Counted from the stretch's first letter, positions 1-11,312 are shown. The stretch: 64,000 bases of DNA from Corynebacterium pacaense (GCF_900169525.1 NZ_LT821240.1:186001-250000); one strand, 5' to 3'. A program made the numbers and translations. The notes: generated by a model not told the origin, from the letters alone.

Positions 1-294
1 GCTTCATGGACGTTGACCCGGAGTCGGGCAGGGTCGGACACTATCCGGCAGGTGGCGGGGTGGTGTTTAATGAGTCGGCCGCACAGGAGGAATCCGGCGG
101 AGCCAGGGCCAGGGCAAGGCAAAAAGAATCCGAGGAGACACCTGGCCAACCGCCCGGCCAACCGCCCGGGGAACCCCCGGATGACGGTGCCCTGTTCAAG
201 ATGCCCGCCTGAAAACGGTTCCCCGGCGGTGGGCGGCACATGGCCGCCCACCGCCCATTGCGCTGCAAAAAACGCCCCGGAGATTGTCCGGGAA
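1..294. other. Left-edge stretch without a confident gene
   Basis: No recognisable gene was found. One plus-strand frame is open from the window edge to a TGA at 210-212 and encodes a Gly/Pro/Glu-rich, low-complexity peptide. It could be the 3' end of a convergent gene lying outside the window, or chance. A 12-bp tandem duplication (ccaaccgcccgg twice) lies at about 144-167. The strong hairpin at 225-255 is listed separately. Confidence 0.4.
225..255 (-). terminator. Hairpin downstream of the pgl operon
   Basis: A perfect 12-bp inverted repeat (225-236 pairing with 244-255) encloses a 7-nt loop, about 40 bp beyond the pgl stop on the minus strand. Only a short T run (TTTT) follows some 10 nt later in that direction, so this is a plausible but non-canonical terminator of the tkt-tal-zwf-opcA-pgl operon. 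Confidence 0.5.
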
Positions 295-1026
295 TCAGCC
301 GAGCTTTCCCGCCGCATCCTCGGTGAGGAAAAGCACGGTCTCATCCCGGCCCTGCGCACCGGCCGCGGGCCAGTCCTCGGCGGCGGCACCATCGACAATG
401 GCCGCCGCGGCCTCCGCCTTTTCCGCCCCGGACACGAGCAGCCACACCCGAGCCGCCGAATGTACCGCGGGCAGGGTCAGGGTGACCCGTTCCGCGGGAG
501 GCTTCGGCGAGTCGAAAATGGGGAGCACCCTGCGTTCCGTTTCCGTGACAGCGGCCGTGTGGGGGAAGAGTGAGTTGATGTGGCCCTCGCCTCCCATCCC
601 GAGAAGGTGCAGGTCAAATCCCTGCGGGGCGGCGCTATCGAGCACACCTTCGTAGGCGAGGGCGGCCTCGGCAAGGTCCACCGTCCCCAGTCCGTACCCG
701 TGGATGTTGTCCTCGGGAATGTTCACGGCGGACAGCAGAGCGGCTCGGGCCTGGCCCTCATTCGACTCCGCATCGGTGACGGGGACATTGCGCTCGTCAC
801 CGAAGAACACCCGGACCCGGGACCAGTTGAGTCCGCCACCGATCTCGGCCAGCTTCTCCAGCAGCCTGATGCCTGCTCCGCCACCGGTGAGCACGATTCG
901 GGCGACTCCATCGCCGTGCACCCCGCCTTCGGGATCACCCGTAACGGACGTGACCACATCGAGGAAGCGTATGGCGGCCGCGGCCACCAGATCCTCGGTA
1001 TCCGTCGCCCTCACTACCTCAACCAT
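295..1026 (-). CDS. pgl: 6-phosphogluconolactonase
   Basis: This 243-aa cytosolic enzyme hydrolyses 6-phosphogluconolactone to 6-phosphogluconate, the second step of the oxidative pentose phosphate pathway. The family glycine motif LTGGGAG is near residue 47 and the VFFGDERNVP motif near residue 74. A GMGGEGH motif near residue 143 is typical of NagB-like lactonases. Length is normal for bacterial Pgl (also called DevB). It is the last gene of the minus-strand operon headed by tkt and lies 42 bp after opcA, so it is co-expressed with zwf, whose product it consumes. The assignment is secure from motifs and context. Confidence 0.95.
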   Translation of the reverse strand: MVEVVRATDTEDLVAAAAIRFLDVVTSVTGDPEGGVHGDGVARIVLTGGGAGIRLLEKLAEIGGGLNWSRVRVFFGDERNVPVTDAESNEGQARAALLSAVNIPEDNIHGYGLGTVDLAEAALAYEGVLDSAAPQGFDLHLLGMGGEGHINSLFPHTAAVTETERRVLPIFDSPKPPAERVTLTLPAVHSAARVWLLVSGAEKAEAAAAIVDGAAAEDWPAAGAQGRDETVLFLTEDAAGKLG

Positions 1027-1068
1027 GGCTGTCCACCCTCTCTGTTCCGATCCTGTCCCATTCGCGTT

Positions 1069-2028
1069 CTATTCCTCGGTCCGGGTAACACTTGCCAGAC
1101 CCGCCAGCGCATGTTGATAGCCCATGTCCGGATCCATGTGACGCAGCTCCTCGGAGAGGCAGTCGGCCTCACTCCTGCGCCCGATGGCCACCAGCGAGGC
1201 GGTCGTGCCGCTCTCCGGAATGTCGACCCGGAGTGTGTGGGCATCCTTGATGCTGATGTCGATGGTGCCCGTGGTGCGCGTGATCTCCAGGTTGCTCACG
1301 GCGAGCAGCGGGGTCCCGTCCTCGTCGACAGGCACCGCCGGGGTGTCGGTGCCCACGCGGACGACCGGCACCTGCAGCCTGCCGGCCAACCAGCCCGCCG
1401 CCAGGTCGACGGAGGTGCTTGTCGACGCACCGGTGATGCGTACGGAGGTCACCGGCCCCTGCGGCGGATGATCCAGTGAGGAGGCCACGAGCCCGCGCCA
1501 CTGTGTCAGCCTGGCCCAGGCCATATCGGTATCACCCGGGTGGTAGTTCTCCACGCTATTGGCCAGCGTGTCCGCGGAACTGTGCAGCGAATCGGTGATG
1601 CGCCGCTGCGCGATCTTACCGATGGGATGCGCCGAGGGGTTGGCGGGTGCATCGGTGGGCCACCACGCGACGATCGGGGTATCCGGCAGCAGCAGGGGAG
1701 TGACCACGGACTGCAGATTGCTGGCCACCGGCCCCTGCAGGTGGATGATGATCATCTCCGAGGCGCCGGCGTCGCCGCCGATCCGGACCTCGGCGTCCAC
1801 CTTCGTCGGTTCCTCCTCCGAGCCGACCACCAGGATGATCACCCGCGAGGGGTGCTCACGGGAGGCGTCATTGGTGGACGTGGTTATCGCCGCGACATCG
1901 TTGTCCGACTTGGCGACCACGATGAGGGTGAGCACACGGCCGGTGGTGACCTGGGTACCCGACTCACGGAGGCGCGACAGTGTTTTGGAGATTTCGTGGG
2001 TGGTTGTGTCTGGAAGATCAAAAATCAT
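1069..2028 (-). CDS. opcA: Glucose-6-phosphate dehydrogenase assembly protein OpcA
   Basis: A 319-aa soluble protein that in corynebacteria and cyanobacteria associates with glucose-6-phosphate dehydrogenase and is needed for its activity. It begins with MIFDLPDTTT and carries the conserved central segment VAWWPTDAPANPS near residue 120. There is no catalytic motif, as expected for an accessory subunit. It follows zwf by 14 bp and precedes pgl, the invariant actinobacterial order. Function is inferred from family and position; the sequence alone shows only the conserved OpcA blocks. Confidence 0.93.
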   Translation of the reverse strand: MIFDLPDTTTHEISKTLSRLRESGTQVTTGRVLTLIVVAKSDNDVAAITTSTNDASREHPSRVIILVVGSEEEPTKVDAEVRIGGDAGASEMIIIHLQGPVASNLQSVVTPLLLPDTPIVAWWPTDAPANPSAHPIGKIAQRRITDSLHSSADTLANSVENYHPGDTDMAWARLTQWRGLVASSLDHPPQGPVTSVRITGASTSTSVDLAAGWLAGRLQVPVVRVGTDTPAVPVDEDGTPLLAVSNLEITRTTGTIDISIKDAHTLRVDIPESGTTASLVAIGRRSEADCLSEELRHMDPDMGYQHALAGLASVTRTEE

Positions 2029-2042
2029 GGGTCATCCTCTCC

Positions 2043-3575
<1,533 letters not shown>

Positions 3576-3616
3576 GGTGGAAACGTCACGGTCCTTTCTG
3601 GGAACGCAGGTGAGGC

Positions 3617-4699
3617 TCAGGAGAGACGGGCACGCATCGACTCGAGCAGCTCGGACCAGGAATCGACGAATTTTTCCACGCCCTCGCGTTCCAGCACGGC
3701 GAAGACGTCGGCGAGATCGACCCCGACCTCATCGAGGGCGGTGAACACCCGCTCGGCGTCCTCCGCGGTTCCGTCGAGGGTGTCGCCGTGGAGGTTGCCC
3801 TCGGCGAGCACCGCGTCGATGGTGGCCTCCGGCATGGTGTTGACGGTGTGGGGCCCGGCGAGTTCGGAGACGTAGAGGGTCGAAGGGTAGTCGGGGTTCT
3901 TCACTCCGGTCGAGGCCCACAGTGGCCGCTGGGTGTTCGCACCCCCGGGCAGGTCGGCGGCGTCGAAAAGCTCCTTGTACACGGAGTACGCGCGGCGCGC
4001 GTTGGCGACACCGGCCCTGCCGCGCAGCTCCAGGGCCTCCGCGGACCCGATGGCCTCGAGGCGCCTGTCAATTTCCACGTCCACGCGGGAGACGAAAAAG
4101 GAGGCGACCGAGTGGATCTTCGAGACGTCGTGGCCGTTGGCGGCGGCCCTCCGGATGCCCTCGACATAGGCGGCGATGACCTCGCGGTAGCGGGCGACGG
4201 AGAAAATGAGAGTCACGTTCACACTGATGCCCTCGGCCAGTGCGTCGGTGATGGCGGGGATGGACTCCGGGGTGGCGGGAATCTTGATCATCACGTTGGG
4301 GCGGTCAACCTTGGCCCACAGCTGCCTGGCCTGCGCGATGGTGGCGTCGTGGTCGGCGGAGATGCGCGGATCGACCTCGATGGACACGCGACCGTCGAAG
4401 CCCTCGGAGGACTGGTAGATTCCGGCGAAGATGTCACAGGCGTCCCGCACATCATCGATGCTCATCGCGTACACGGCCTCATCGACAGCCGCGCCCGACT
4501 CTCTGAGCTTGGCGATCTGGGCATCGTAGGCATCGCCCTTCGACATCGCGGCGGCGAAGATGGCGGGGTTCGTGGTCACGCCGACGATCGACTTCTCATC
4601 GATGATGCGGGCGAGGTTTCCCGAGGTGATGCGATCGCGGGAGAGGTCATCGAGCCAGGTCGATGTGCCGATACGGGCGAGCTCGTCAATATGGGACAT
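3617..4699 (-). CDS. tal: Transaldolase
   Basis: A 360-aa enzyme transferring dihydroxyacetone units between sedoheptulose 7-phosphate and glyceraldehyde 3-phosphate. The TTNPAIF block is near residue 41. The Schiff-base lysine lies in VMIKIPAT near residue 139, and the SFFVSRVD segment near residue 201. Length fits the longer class typical of actinobacteria. The ATG has an upstream GGA-containing ribosome site (aaaggaac). It lies 146 bp after tkt, a gap that carries a strong stem-loop, and 41 bp before zwf. Confidence 0.96.
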   Translation of the reverse strand: MSHIDELARIGTSTWLDDLSRDRITSGNLARIIDEKSIVGVTTNPAIFAAAMSKGDAYDAQIAKLRESGAAVDEAVYAMSIDDVRDACDIFAGIYQSSEGFDGRVSIEVDPRISADHDATIAQARQLWAKVDRPNVMIKIPATPESIPAITDALAEGISVNVTLIFSVARYREVIAAYVEGIRRAAANGHDVSKIHSVASFFVSRVDVEIDRRLEAIGSAEALELRGRAGVANARRAYSVYKELFDAADLPGGANTQRPLWASTGVKNPDYPSTLYVSELAGPHTVNTMPEATIDAVLAEGNLHGDTLDGTAEDAERVFTALDEVGVDLADVFAVLEREGVEKFVDSWSELLESMRARLS

Positions 4700-4778
4700 G
4701 ATGGAGTTCCTTTACGCTGAATGTCGCTGGATTTCGCTGAATGCAATAGGAGATCTTTATATACCTGAGAGAACCTCG

Positions 4779-4818
4779 GCCCGGGGCTCTAAATTCCGGA
4801 GAATCCAAAGCCCCGGGC
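4779..4818 (-). other. Stem-loop in the tkt-tal intergenic gap
   Basis: A perfect 10-bp inverted repeat (4779-4788 with 4809-4818, GC-rich) encloses 20 nt between the tkt stop and the tal start. No T run follows on the minus strand, so it does not look like a terminator. A role in mRNA processing or differential stability within the operon is inference only. Confidence 0.55.
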
Positions 4819-4845
4819 TCATCGGTGTTCGGGCGGGGTTGGCTA

Positions 4846-6948
4846 TTAGGCGTTGATGGACTCGCGGGCCGCTTCGACGACGGCCTGCGCGGTGATACCG
4901 AACTTCTCGAACAGCGTCTTGTAATCAGCTGAAGCGCCGAAGTGCTCGAGGGAAACCGTACGTCCCTTCGTTCCGAGCCAGCGGTACCAGGGCATGGCGA
5001 TTCCGGCCTCGACCGAGACGCGAGCGGTGACCTGGGGGGGAAGCACGGAATCGATGTACTCCCGGTCCTGCTCCGCGAACCAGTCCATGCACGGCACCGA
5101 GACGACCCGGGTGGCCACGCCTTCTGCCTCCAGTGTCCCGGCGGCTTCGACGGCCAGCTGGACCTCAGAGCCTGTGCCCAGGAGGATCACGTCCGGGGTC
5201 GGCTTGGAACCCTCGAGAAGGACGTAGGCGCCGCGGCGGACGCCCTCCAGGGCCTTTTCCTTCGTGCCCTCGAGGACCGGGACGTTCTGGCGGGTCAGTG
5301 CCAGACCTTTCGGGCCCTCCTTGTACTCCAGGGCAGCGCGCCACGCCGCGGAGGTCTCATTGGCGTCGGCGGGTCGCAGGATGGACAGGTTCGGGATGGC
5401 GCGCAGCGCGGCGAGTGTCTCCACCGGCTGGTGGGTGGGGCCGTCCTCACCGAGGCCGATGGAGTCGTGGGTCCACACGTAGTAGGCGTCCGTTCCCTGG
5501 AGTGCCGCCAGGCGCACCGCGGGGCGCATGTAGTCGGAGAAAATGAGGAAGGTGCCACCGTAGGGGCGGGTGCCTCCGTGCAGCGCGATACCGTTGAGGA
5601 TCGCCCCCATGGCGTGCTCGCGGATACCGAAGTGGAGGTTGCGGCCATAGGGCTCGGCGGACCAGGTCTCGGTGGAGATGGACTCCGGCCCGAAGGAGGG
5701 CGAGCCCATGATCACGGTGTTGTTGGAGCCGGCGAGGTCGGCGGAGCCGCCCCAGAGTTCGGGCAGGGTCGCACCGAGGGCCTGCAGCGCGGCCTCGGAG
5801 GCCTTCCGGGTCGCCAGCCCCTTGGCATCGGGCTCCCAGGTGGGAAGCTCGTCGGCGAATCCCTCGGGCAGCGCCCTGGTGCGCAGCCGCTCGTGCAGTG
5901 CGTATGCCTCGGGATTGGCCGCGGCCCAGGCATCGAACTTCTGCTGCCAGCCGACCTTCTTCTCAGCGGCACGTTCGGCCAGGAGACGGGTGTGGGCGAT
6001 CACGTCCTCGTCGACATGGAAGTGCTGCTCGGGATCGAAGCCGAGCACCTCCTTGGTGGCTGCGACCTCATCGGCGCCGAGCGCGGCGCCGTGGGATGCG
6101 CCGGTGTTCATCATGGTGGGCGCGGGGTAGCCGATGACGGTGCGCACACGGATGAAGGTGGGGCGGGAGGTGTCCTTCTTGGCCTCGGCCACGGCCGCCT
6201 CGATGGCGGCGACATTCTCGCCGCCGCTGACCTCGATGGTCTGCCATCCGTAGGCGCGGTAGCGTGCCACCACGTCCTCGGTGAAGGCAATCTCGGTGTT
6301 GTCCTCGATGGAGATCCGGTTGTCGTCCCAGAAGACGATCAGATTGCCCAGCTGCTGGGTGCCGGCGAGAGAGGAGGCCTCGCTGGTGACGCCCTCCTGC
6401 AGGTCGCCGTCGGAGGCGATGACGTAGATGTAGTGGTCAAAGGGGGATTCACCCTGGGGAGCCTCCGGGTCGAAGAGACCGCGTTCGCGCCGCGAGGCCA
6501 TGGACATGCCCACGGCGGAGGCCAGGCCCTGACCGAGCGGGCCGGTGGTGATCTCCACGCCGCGGGTGTGCCGGTACTCCGGGTGGCCGGGAGTCAGCGA
6601 ACCCCAGGTCCGCAGCGCTTTGAGGTCATCCAGTTCCAGGCCGAAACCGCCGAGGTAGAGCTGAATGTACTGGGTCAGGGAGCTGTGGCCGCAGGAAAGG
6701 ACGAAGCGGTCCCGCCCGCTCCAGTTGGTGTCTGTGGGGTCGACGTTCATCACGCGCTGGTAGAGGGTATAGGCCAGGGGGGCCAGACTCATCGCGGTGC
6801 CGGGGTGACCGGAACCGCACTTCTCCACTGCGTCGGCGGCCAGGACACGCACGGTGTCCACGGCCCTGGTGTCCACATCGGACCAGTCCGATGGGTAGGT
6901 GCGTTGAGTGAGTTCCTGAAGTTCAGGTGACAGCGTCAAGGTGGTCAA
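4846..6948 (-). CDS. tkt: Transketolase
   Basis: A thiamine-diphosphate enzyme moving two-carbon units in the non-oxidative pentose phosphate pathway. I place the start at a TTG (6948), giving 700 aa beginning TTLTLSPELQ. This matches the known corynebacterial transketolase N-terminus and TTG start, and AGGAAGG lies just upstream. A longer in-frame reading from 7110 adds 54 residues without family character. The TPP motif GDGDLQEGV is near residue 156. The DSIGLGEDGPTHQP segment is near residue 470. It is the first gene of the operon, so its upstream region probably drives all five genes. Confidence 0.95.
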   Translation of the reverse strand: MTTLTLSPELQELTQRTYPSDWSDVDTRAVDTVRVLAADAVEKCGSGHPGTAMSLAPLAYTLYQRVMNVDPTDTNWSGRDRFVLSCGHSSLTQYIQLYLGGFGLELDDLKALRTWGSLTPGHPEYRHTRGVEITTGPLGQGLASAVGMSMASRRERGLFDPEAPQGESPFDHYIYVIASDGDLQEGVTSEASSLAGTQQLGNLIVFWDDNRISIEDNTEIAFTEDVVARYRAYGWQTIEVSGGENVAAIEAAVAEAKKDTSRPTFIRVRTVIGYPAPTMMNTGASHGAALGADEVAATKEVLGFDPEQHFHVDEDVIAHTRLLAERAAEKKVGWQQKFDAWAAANPEAYALHERLRTRALPEGFADELPTWEPDAKGLATRKASEAALQALGATLPELWGGSADLAGSNNTVIMGSPSFGPESISTETWSAEPYGRNLHFGIREHAMGAILNGIALHGGTRPYGGTFLIFSDYMRPAVRLAALQGTDAYYVWTHDSIGLGEDGPTHQPVETLAALRAIPNLSILRPADANETSAAWRAALEYKEGPKGLALTRQNVPVLEGTKEKALEGVRRGAYVLLEGSKPTPDVILLGTGSEVQLAVEAAGTLEAEGVATRVVSVPCMDWFAEQDREYIDSVLPPQVTARVSVEAGIAMPWYRWLGTKGRTVSLEHFGASADYKTLFEKFGITAQAVVEAARESINA

Positions 6949-7421
6949 TCCTTCCTGGTTCTTGAACCGGGACGAAGGTGGAAAATCATGCGGGATGATC
7001 CCGGGGTGCCCCGAGGTCAGGCTACGTTTCTGGGACTGCCCGTCGCACTCCCGGAGAGTGGCTTTCGCCACGAAGGGGTGGAAGAACAGATGTGCAACAC
7101 CTATAACCATAGTGATGTTGCACCGACTCTATCACCGGGTGGTCTCCCCGAAACAGCATAGTCATACCATTTGAGTGATTTTGGCCACTATTACAGCATG
7201 TCCCGAATCCGCCGCGGTTCCACGGTGGAGGTAGATTGGGCTGATTATTCAAACCGGCGGGAAAGCGATAGCATGGCAGGGTCCGTATCGGGCCCCGGGG
7301 CACGGCCCGCACGGGTGCCCCCGGGAACTATTGCACCTCACCGTGCGACTGTATTGCCATGCGCTCACCGGCCGCCTCGGCGGAATCTGAACAAAAACAC
7401 AATGCTGTGGAGGAAAAACCC
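6949..7421. promoter_or_regulatory. Divergent tkt/ctaB intergenic region with long palindrome
   Basis: This 473-bp stretch separates divergent tkt and ctaB and holds no convincing gene. Its clearest structure is a perfect 8-bp inverted repeat, GTGCAACA (7092-7099) and TGTTGCAC (7116-7123), spaced 16 bp, about 145 bp upstream of the tkt start. It could bind a dimeric regulator or fold in the tkt leader. AT-rich blocks around 7160-7200 could hold promoters, but I cannot assign -10/-35 boxes firmly. Confidence 0.5.
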
Positions 7422-8354
7422 TTGGAGAAGATCAAGGCCTATGTTGCGCTGACGAAGCCCAGGGTCATCGAGCTCCTCCTCGTGGCGACCATTCCCGCGA
7501 TGCTCCAGGCAGAGCGCGGGGAGAACAACATCCTGCTCATTCTCCTCACCGTCATCGGCGGTTGGATGGGCGCGGCGGCGGCGAACACCTTCAACATGGT
7601 CGCGGACTCCGACATCGACCAGCAGATGGGTCGCACGCGCGCCCGCCCGCTGGTCCGGCACACCGTCAGCAACCGCGATGCCTCGATCTTCGCCTGGGCA
7701 CTGACCGCCGCCAGCTTCCTGTGGCTGTGGTTGCTGTGCAACTCGCTGAGTGCGGCGGTGTTCGTGCTGATCACCATCGCCTTCTACATCTTCGTCTACA
7801 CCAAGTGGCTCAAGCGCCGGACCCACATGAACATCGTGTGGGGCGGCGCGGCCGGCTGCATGCCGGTGGTCGTCGGCTGGGCCGTGATCACCGACCAGTT
7901 CCCGGCCGGGGTACCCGCGCAGTGGTGGCAGGCCGTGGTCCTGTTCATGATCATCTTCTTCTGGACCCCGCCGCACACCTGGGCGCTCGCCATGAAGTAC
8001 CGCGAGGACTACAAGGCCGCAGGTGTCCCCATGCTTCCGGTGGTGCGAACCCCGGCGCAGGTCACCAGGCAGATCGTCTGGTACACCGTGGCCACGGTTC
8101 TGACCACCTTCCTGCTCATTCCGGCGGCGGGTTGGATCTACGCCGCGGCGGCCGTACTCGCGGGTGCCTGGTTCCTGTTCATGGCCGTCAAGCTCCATCT
8201 CGGCATCAGGAACGGCGGACCGGTCAAGCCGTTGAAGCTTTTCATTCTCTCCAACAACTACCTGGCGCTGCTCTTTGTGGCGCTTTCCGTGGACGCGGTA
8301 CTCGGGCTCGAGACCATCTCGGAGATGCTCGGGTGGACCATCACCCTGTTCTGA
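7422..8354 (+). CDS. ctaB: Protoheme IX farnesyltransferase (haem O synthase)
   Basis: A membrane prenyltransferase that adds farnesyl diphosphate to haem B, making haem O for the aa3 cytochrome oxidase. It has about nine hydrophobic helices. The prenyltransferase motif [19 protein letters not shown] is near residue 60, and a second Asp-rich loop ([14 protein letters not shown]) lies near residue 192. I choose a TTG start at 7422 because a GTGGAGG ribosome site (7407-7413) precedes it by 8 nt and the product then starts like its homologues ([14 protein letters not shown]); upstream ATG at 7359 would extend it by 21 residues. ctaA lies 1 kb downstream on the other strand. Confidence 0.94.
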   Translation: MEKIKAYVALTKPRVIELLLVATIPAMLQAERGENNILLILLTVIGGWMGAAAANTFNMVADSDIDQQMGRTRARPLVRHTVSNRDASIFAWALTAASFLWLWLLCNSLSAAVFVLITIAFYIFVYTKWLKRRTHMNIVWGGAAGCMPVVVGWAVITDQFPAGVPAQWWQAVVLFMIIFFWTPPHTWALAMKYREDYKAAGVPMLPVVRTPAQVTRQIVWYTVATVLTTFLLIPAAGWIYAAAAVLAGAWFLFMAVKLHLGIRNGGPVKPLKLFILSNNYLALLFVALSVDAVLGLETISEMLGWTITLF

Positions 8355-8366
8355 TCCCGGTGGGTT

Positions 8367-9329
8367 TCAGGAAACCCGCAGCACAATGGAACCCGAGGTC
8401 GCCCGTGCCTGCAGATCGCGGTGGGCGGTGGCGGCGTCGGCAAGCGGGTAGCTTCCGGTGACGCGCACCCTCAGGGTGCCGTCCACGATCGCCTGCGTGA
8501 CCGCCTGGGCGCGTTTGGCGAATTCCCCCTCCTCCGCGGTCCATGCACCCAGTGATGGGCGCGTGAGAAAGATTGAGCCGTGAGTGTTGAGCAGCTGCGG
8601 GTCGAAGGGCTCAACCGGACCCGAGGCCGCTCCGAAGAGCACCACGGTTCCGCGGGGGCGCACCGCCTCCAGGGATTCGGAGAAGGTGTCACGGCCGACA
8701 CCGTCGTAGACCACGTCCACGCCCGTGCCGCCGTTGCGGCGGCGCACCTGCTCTGCGAGGCTCGAGGAATAGCGGAAGACCTCCGTCGCCCCGGCATCAA
8801 GTGCCAGCTCCGCCTTCTCGTCGGTGGAAACCACGCTGTAGACGCGCGCCCCCTTGGCCGCGGCCATCTGGGTGACCATCAGGCCGACGCCTCCCGCACC
8901 CGCGGTGATCAGGCAGGAGTCACCCTCCCCGAGGTCGTAGACGCCGTTGGTGAGATAGTGCGCCGTCATCCCCTGAAGGAGCATCGAGGCCGCCACCTCC
9001 TCGCTCACGCCCTCCGGAACAGCCACGAGGCGGTTACGGGGCACGCACACCTGCTCCGCATAGGAGCCGAAGGCGTCGCACCAGGCGACCCTGGTCCCCG
9101 GCGCGATCAGTCCCAGGGGGTCCGCGGTGACCCGGCCCGTCCCCTCGAGCCCGGGGATGAAGGGCAGCCGTGAGTGGTAGATCCCCTCCCGGTAGTAGGT
9201 GTCGATGTAGTTGACACCCGCCACATCCACCGCGACGAGAACCTGCGCATCGGTGGGGTCGGGTGCCGTCACATCCGTGTACTCGAGGACCTCCGGCCCT
9301 CCCGTGCGACTGACCTGGATTGCTTTCAT
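8367..9329 (-). CDS. qor: Quinone oxidoreductase, zinc-independent MDR family
   Basis: A 320-aa NADPH-dependent medium-chain reductase of the QOR (zeta-crystallin) group. The N-terminal GroES-like part carries GGPEVLEYTDV and a GLEGTGRV motif near residue 80. The nucleotide-binding motif AGAGGVGLMVTQMA is near residue 141. Structural and catalytic zinc cysteines of alcohol dehydrogenases are absent, which supports QOR rather than ADH. Convergent with ctaB (12 bp between stops) and followed upstream by ctaA on the same strand, the position also seen in other corynebacteria and mycobacteria. The physiological quinone or other substrate cannot be read from sequence. Confidence 0.88.
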   Translation of the reverse strand: MKAIQVSRTGGPEVLEYTDVTAPDPTDAQVLVAVDVAGVNYIDTYYREGIYHSRLPFIPGLEGTGRVTADPLGLIAPGTRVAWCDAFGSYAEQVCVPRNRLVAVPEGVSEEVAASMLLQGMTAHYLTNGVYDLGEGDSCLITAGAGGVGLMVTQMAAAKGARVYSVVSTDEKAELALDAGATEVFRYSSSLAEQVRRRNGGTGVDVVYDGVGRDTFSESLEAVRPRGTVVLFGAASGPVEPFDPQLLNTHGSIFLTRPSLGAWTAEEGEFAKRAQAVTQAIVDGTLRVRVTGSYPLADAATAHRDLQARATSGSIVLRVS

Positions 9330-9374
9330 AGCACCACAGTAACTTTTCGGTGGCTGTGGTGGAGGGGAAACCGG

Positions 9375-10394
9375 CTAGGCGGTTCGCCGCGCCTCGAGGA
9401 CCGCGCGTTTGCGATCCCCCTCGACCGAGCCCGTGGCATCGGCGGTGCCGCCGATCATCGGCAGACCGCGGGCCCACAGCAGGGAGGTGAACGCGACGAC
9501 CACCGAGGACATGGCGATGTGCAGCGGGACGGTCCACCGCGGCACCCCGAGGTTGTACTGGGCGATACCGATTCCCGCCTGGATGAGGATGAACAGGACC
9601 AGCATGAGTCCAAGTCTGCGGGAATCCTCCGGGGCCTTGGCGCGGTGGAGTCCGAGCACCAGAATCAGTGTGAAGAAGAGGTAGACGTACATCGAGTATC
9701 CGTGGATGTGCGCCATGAGATCGATGTCGACCTGGAGGCGGCCATCCATGCCCACCCCGTCATCGCCGGAGTGCGGGCCGGCGCCGGTGGTCATGGTCCC
9801 GGTGACCAGCACCACGGTCAGGGCAACCGCGGAGATGACACCCATGATGCGGATCCAGCCCGGATACATCCGGGTCTTCGCGCCGTCATCGGGCTCACCG
9901 ATGCGGGTGTAGAGGATCGCCGCCAGCCAGACCAGCAGCATCGAGGGCAGGAAGTGGATGGCGACGGCCCACCAGTGCAGATCGACGCGGACGGAGATTC
10001 CACCGAGGATCGCCTGCACGATGATGCCGATGCCCTGCACGAAGGAGTGCACGACAATTTCTTTTCGACGCTTCGACCCCAGCACCGCAAGGAAGACGGC
10101 CAGTGCCGCGGCCACCAGTACGAAGGTGAGCATACGATTGCCGAACTCGATTGCCTGGTGGACCCACGGGGTGGCGCCCGCGACGGGCACCAGCGAACCC
10201 TCCTGGCACAGCGGCCAGGTGTCGCACCCGAGTCCGGAACCGGTGACGCGGACGATTGATCCGGTCACGGTGATGCCACCCTGGAAGATGAGCAGCAGCA
10301 GCGCGAGCGTGCGCTGCACCTTCACGCTCGGGGCCCACCTGGGAATGGGTTTGAGCTCTACCGGTTGGCTGGACGGGGCGATCGAAGTAGACAC
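9375..10394 (-). CDS. ctaA: Haem A synthase (COX15/CtaA family)
   Basis: An integral membrane monooxygenase that oxidises haem O to haem A. About eight hydrophobic segments are visible. The first haem-binding helix follows GSGLGCDTWPLCQEG, a cysteine pair typical of this family, and histidines lie in WVHQAIEFGNR, HWWAVAIHFLP and HIHGYSMY. I use the GTG at 10394 (339 aa, VSTSIAPSSQP); an ATG 22 codons upstream is possible and neither has a clear ribosome site. It works with ctaB across the qor gene, supplying cytochrome aa3 oxidase. Confidence 0.92.
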   Translation of the reverse strand: MSTSIAPSSQPVELKPIPRWAPSVKVQRTLALLLLIFQGGITVTGSIVRVTGSGLGCDTWPLCQEGSLVPVAGATPWVHQAIEFGNRMLTFVLVAAALAVFLAVLGSKRRKEIVVHSFVQGIGIIVQAILGGISVRVDLHWWAVAIHFLPSMLLVWLAAILYTRIGEPDDGAKTRMYPGWIRIMGVISAVALTVVLVTGTMTTGAGPHSGDDGVGMDGRLQVDIDLMAHIHGYSMYVYLFFTLILVLGLHRAKAPEDSRRLGLMLVLFILIQAGIGIAQYNLGVPRWTVPLHIAMSSVVVAFTSLLWARGLPMIGGTADATGSVEGDRKRAVLEARRTA

Positions 10395-10523
10395 ACGGTA
10401 AATGGTAGCCGCTGCGCCGGGGCTTTCAAGAATCCGGGCCGTGCCGCTGCGCAGTGGCATTTGCCACTGCCGATCCGGGGAACTTCGGGGGCCGGGCGGA
10501 CGACAGGTCCCGATGTCCGGAAT

Positions 10524-11312
10524 TCAGCGGCCCGGTGTGAAACTGAACCACCTGTTGGCGGCGAACCCGGCCACACCCAGCCAGACCAGGAGAACAACGA
10601 GCTGGAGCAAGGGCAGGTGGCCGGAAAGGGCCGTGGTCATGCCCTGGGCGAGGGCGACCGAGGGGATGACGGACAGAGCTCCGCCGGCATCGACACCCGG
10701 GGTGAACACCGCCCAGGCCGCAACGGCGGTGAGCACGATCCAGATCAGGTTGGCCAACGCCAGTACCAGCTCCGAGGAGAGGGTTCCGCCCATGAGCAGT
10801 CCGAGGGCGGTGAAGGCGGCCACACCTATGACCAGGGTGACCACCCCGAGGGCGATTCCGCTGACCGGCGCCCGCCATCCCAGTAGGAGAGCGGTGGTGC
10901 CGAGGATGAGCAGCTGCACCACGGTGACCGCGATGACGGCGATGACCTTGCCGAAGACGATCGTCCATGCGGGGACACCGCTGGCACCGGTGCGTTTGAG
11001 TGCCCCGTAACGGCGGTCGAAGGCCAGCGAGATGGCCTGCCCCGTGAATCCCGAGCTCATCGCGGCCACCGACAGGATGAAGGGGAAGGCGACGGTCAGC
11101 GGATCATCACTGCCAAGCAGATCGAATTTCGCGAGCGCGATCAGCCCGACGAAGGGGATGAACAGGTTGATCAGCTGCTGCTCGCCGTGGCGGAGGAAGA
11201 GCAGGGACTCGATCCTGCCCTGTGCCAGCAGCATCGCCGCCGTGGACGCGCGCCGCGGCGCCGGGGTGAAGGTTCCGGCGGGGAAGGCCGAAACATCGGA
11301 GGTGGTGCTCAT
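10524..11312 (-). CDS. ABC-2 type exporter permease
   Basis: A 262-aa membrane protein with six hydrophobic segments and a short cytosolic N-terminus, typical of ABC-2 permeases. It starts 7 bp after the stop of the ATPase gene, so the two form an operon and presumably one transporter. Substrate is unknown. From memory, homologues occupy the same place between ctaA and mptB in mycobacteria and corynebacteria, which hints at an envelope-related or haem-related substrate, but nothing in the sequence decides this. Confidence 0.85.
   Translation of the reverse strand: MSTTSDVSAFPAGTFTPAPRRASTAAMLLAQGRIESLLFLRHGEQQLINLFIPFVGLIALAKFDLLGSDDPLTVAFPFILSVAAMSSGFTGQAISLAFDRRYGALKRTGASGVPAWTIVFGKVIAVIAVTVVQLLILGTTALLLGWRAPVSGIALGVVTLVIGVAAFTALGLLMGGTLSSELVLALANLIWIVLTAVAAWAVFTPGVDAGGALSVIPSVALAQGMTTALSGHLPLLQLVVLLVWLGVAGFAANRWFSFTPGR

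Noticed and set aside
6949..7110. 54-residue extension of transketolase to an ATG at 7110
   Set aside because: It precedes the well-conserved N-terminus TTLTLSPELQ and has no family similarity.
7359..7421. N-terminal extension of ctaB from the ATG at 7359
   Set aside because: The extra 21 residues are polar and not family-like, and the ribosome site GTGGAGG lies inside them, favouring the TTG at 7422.
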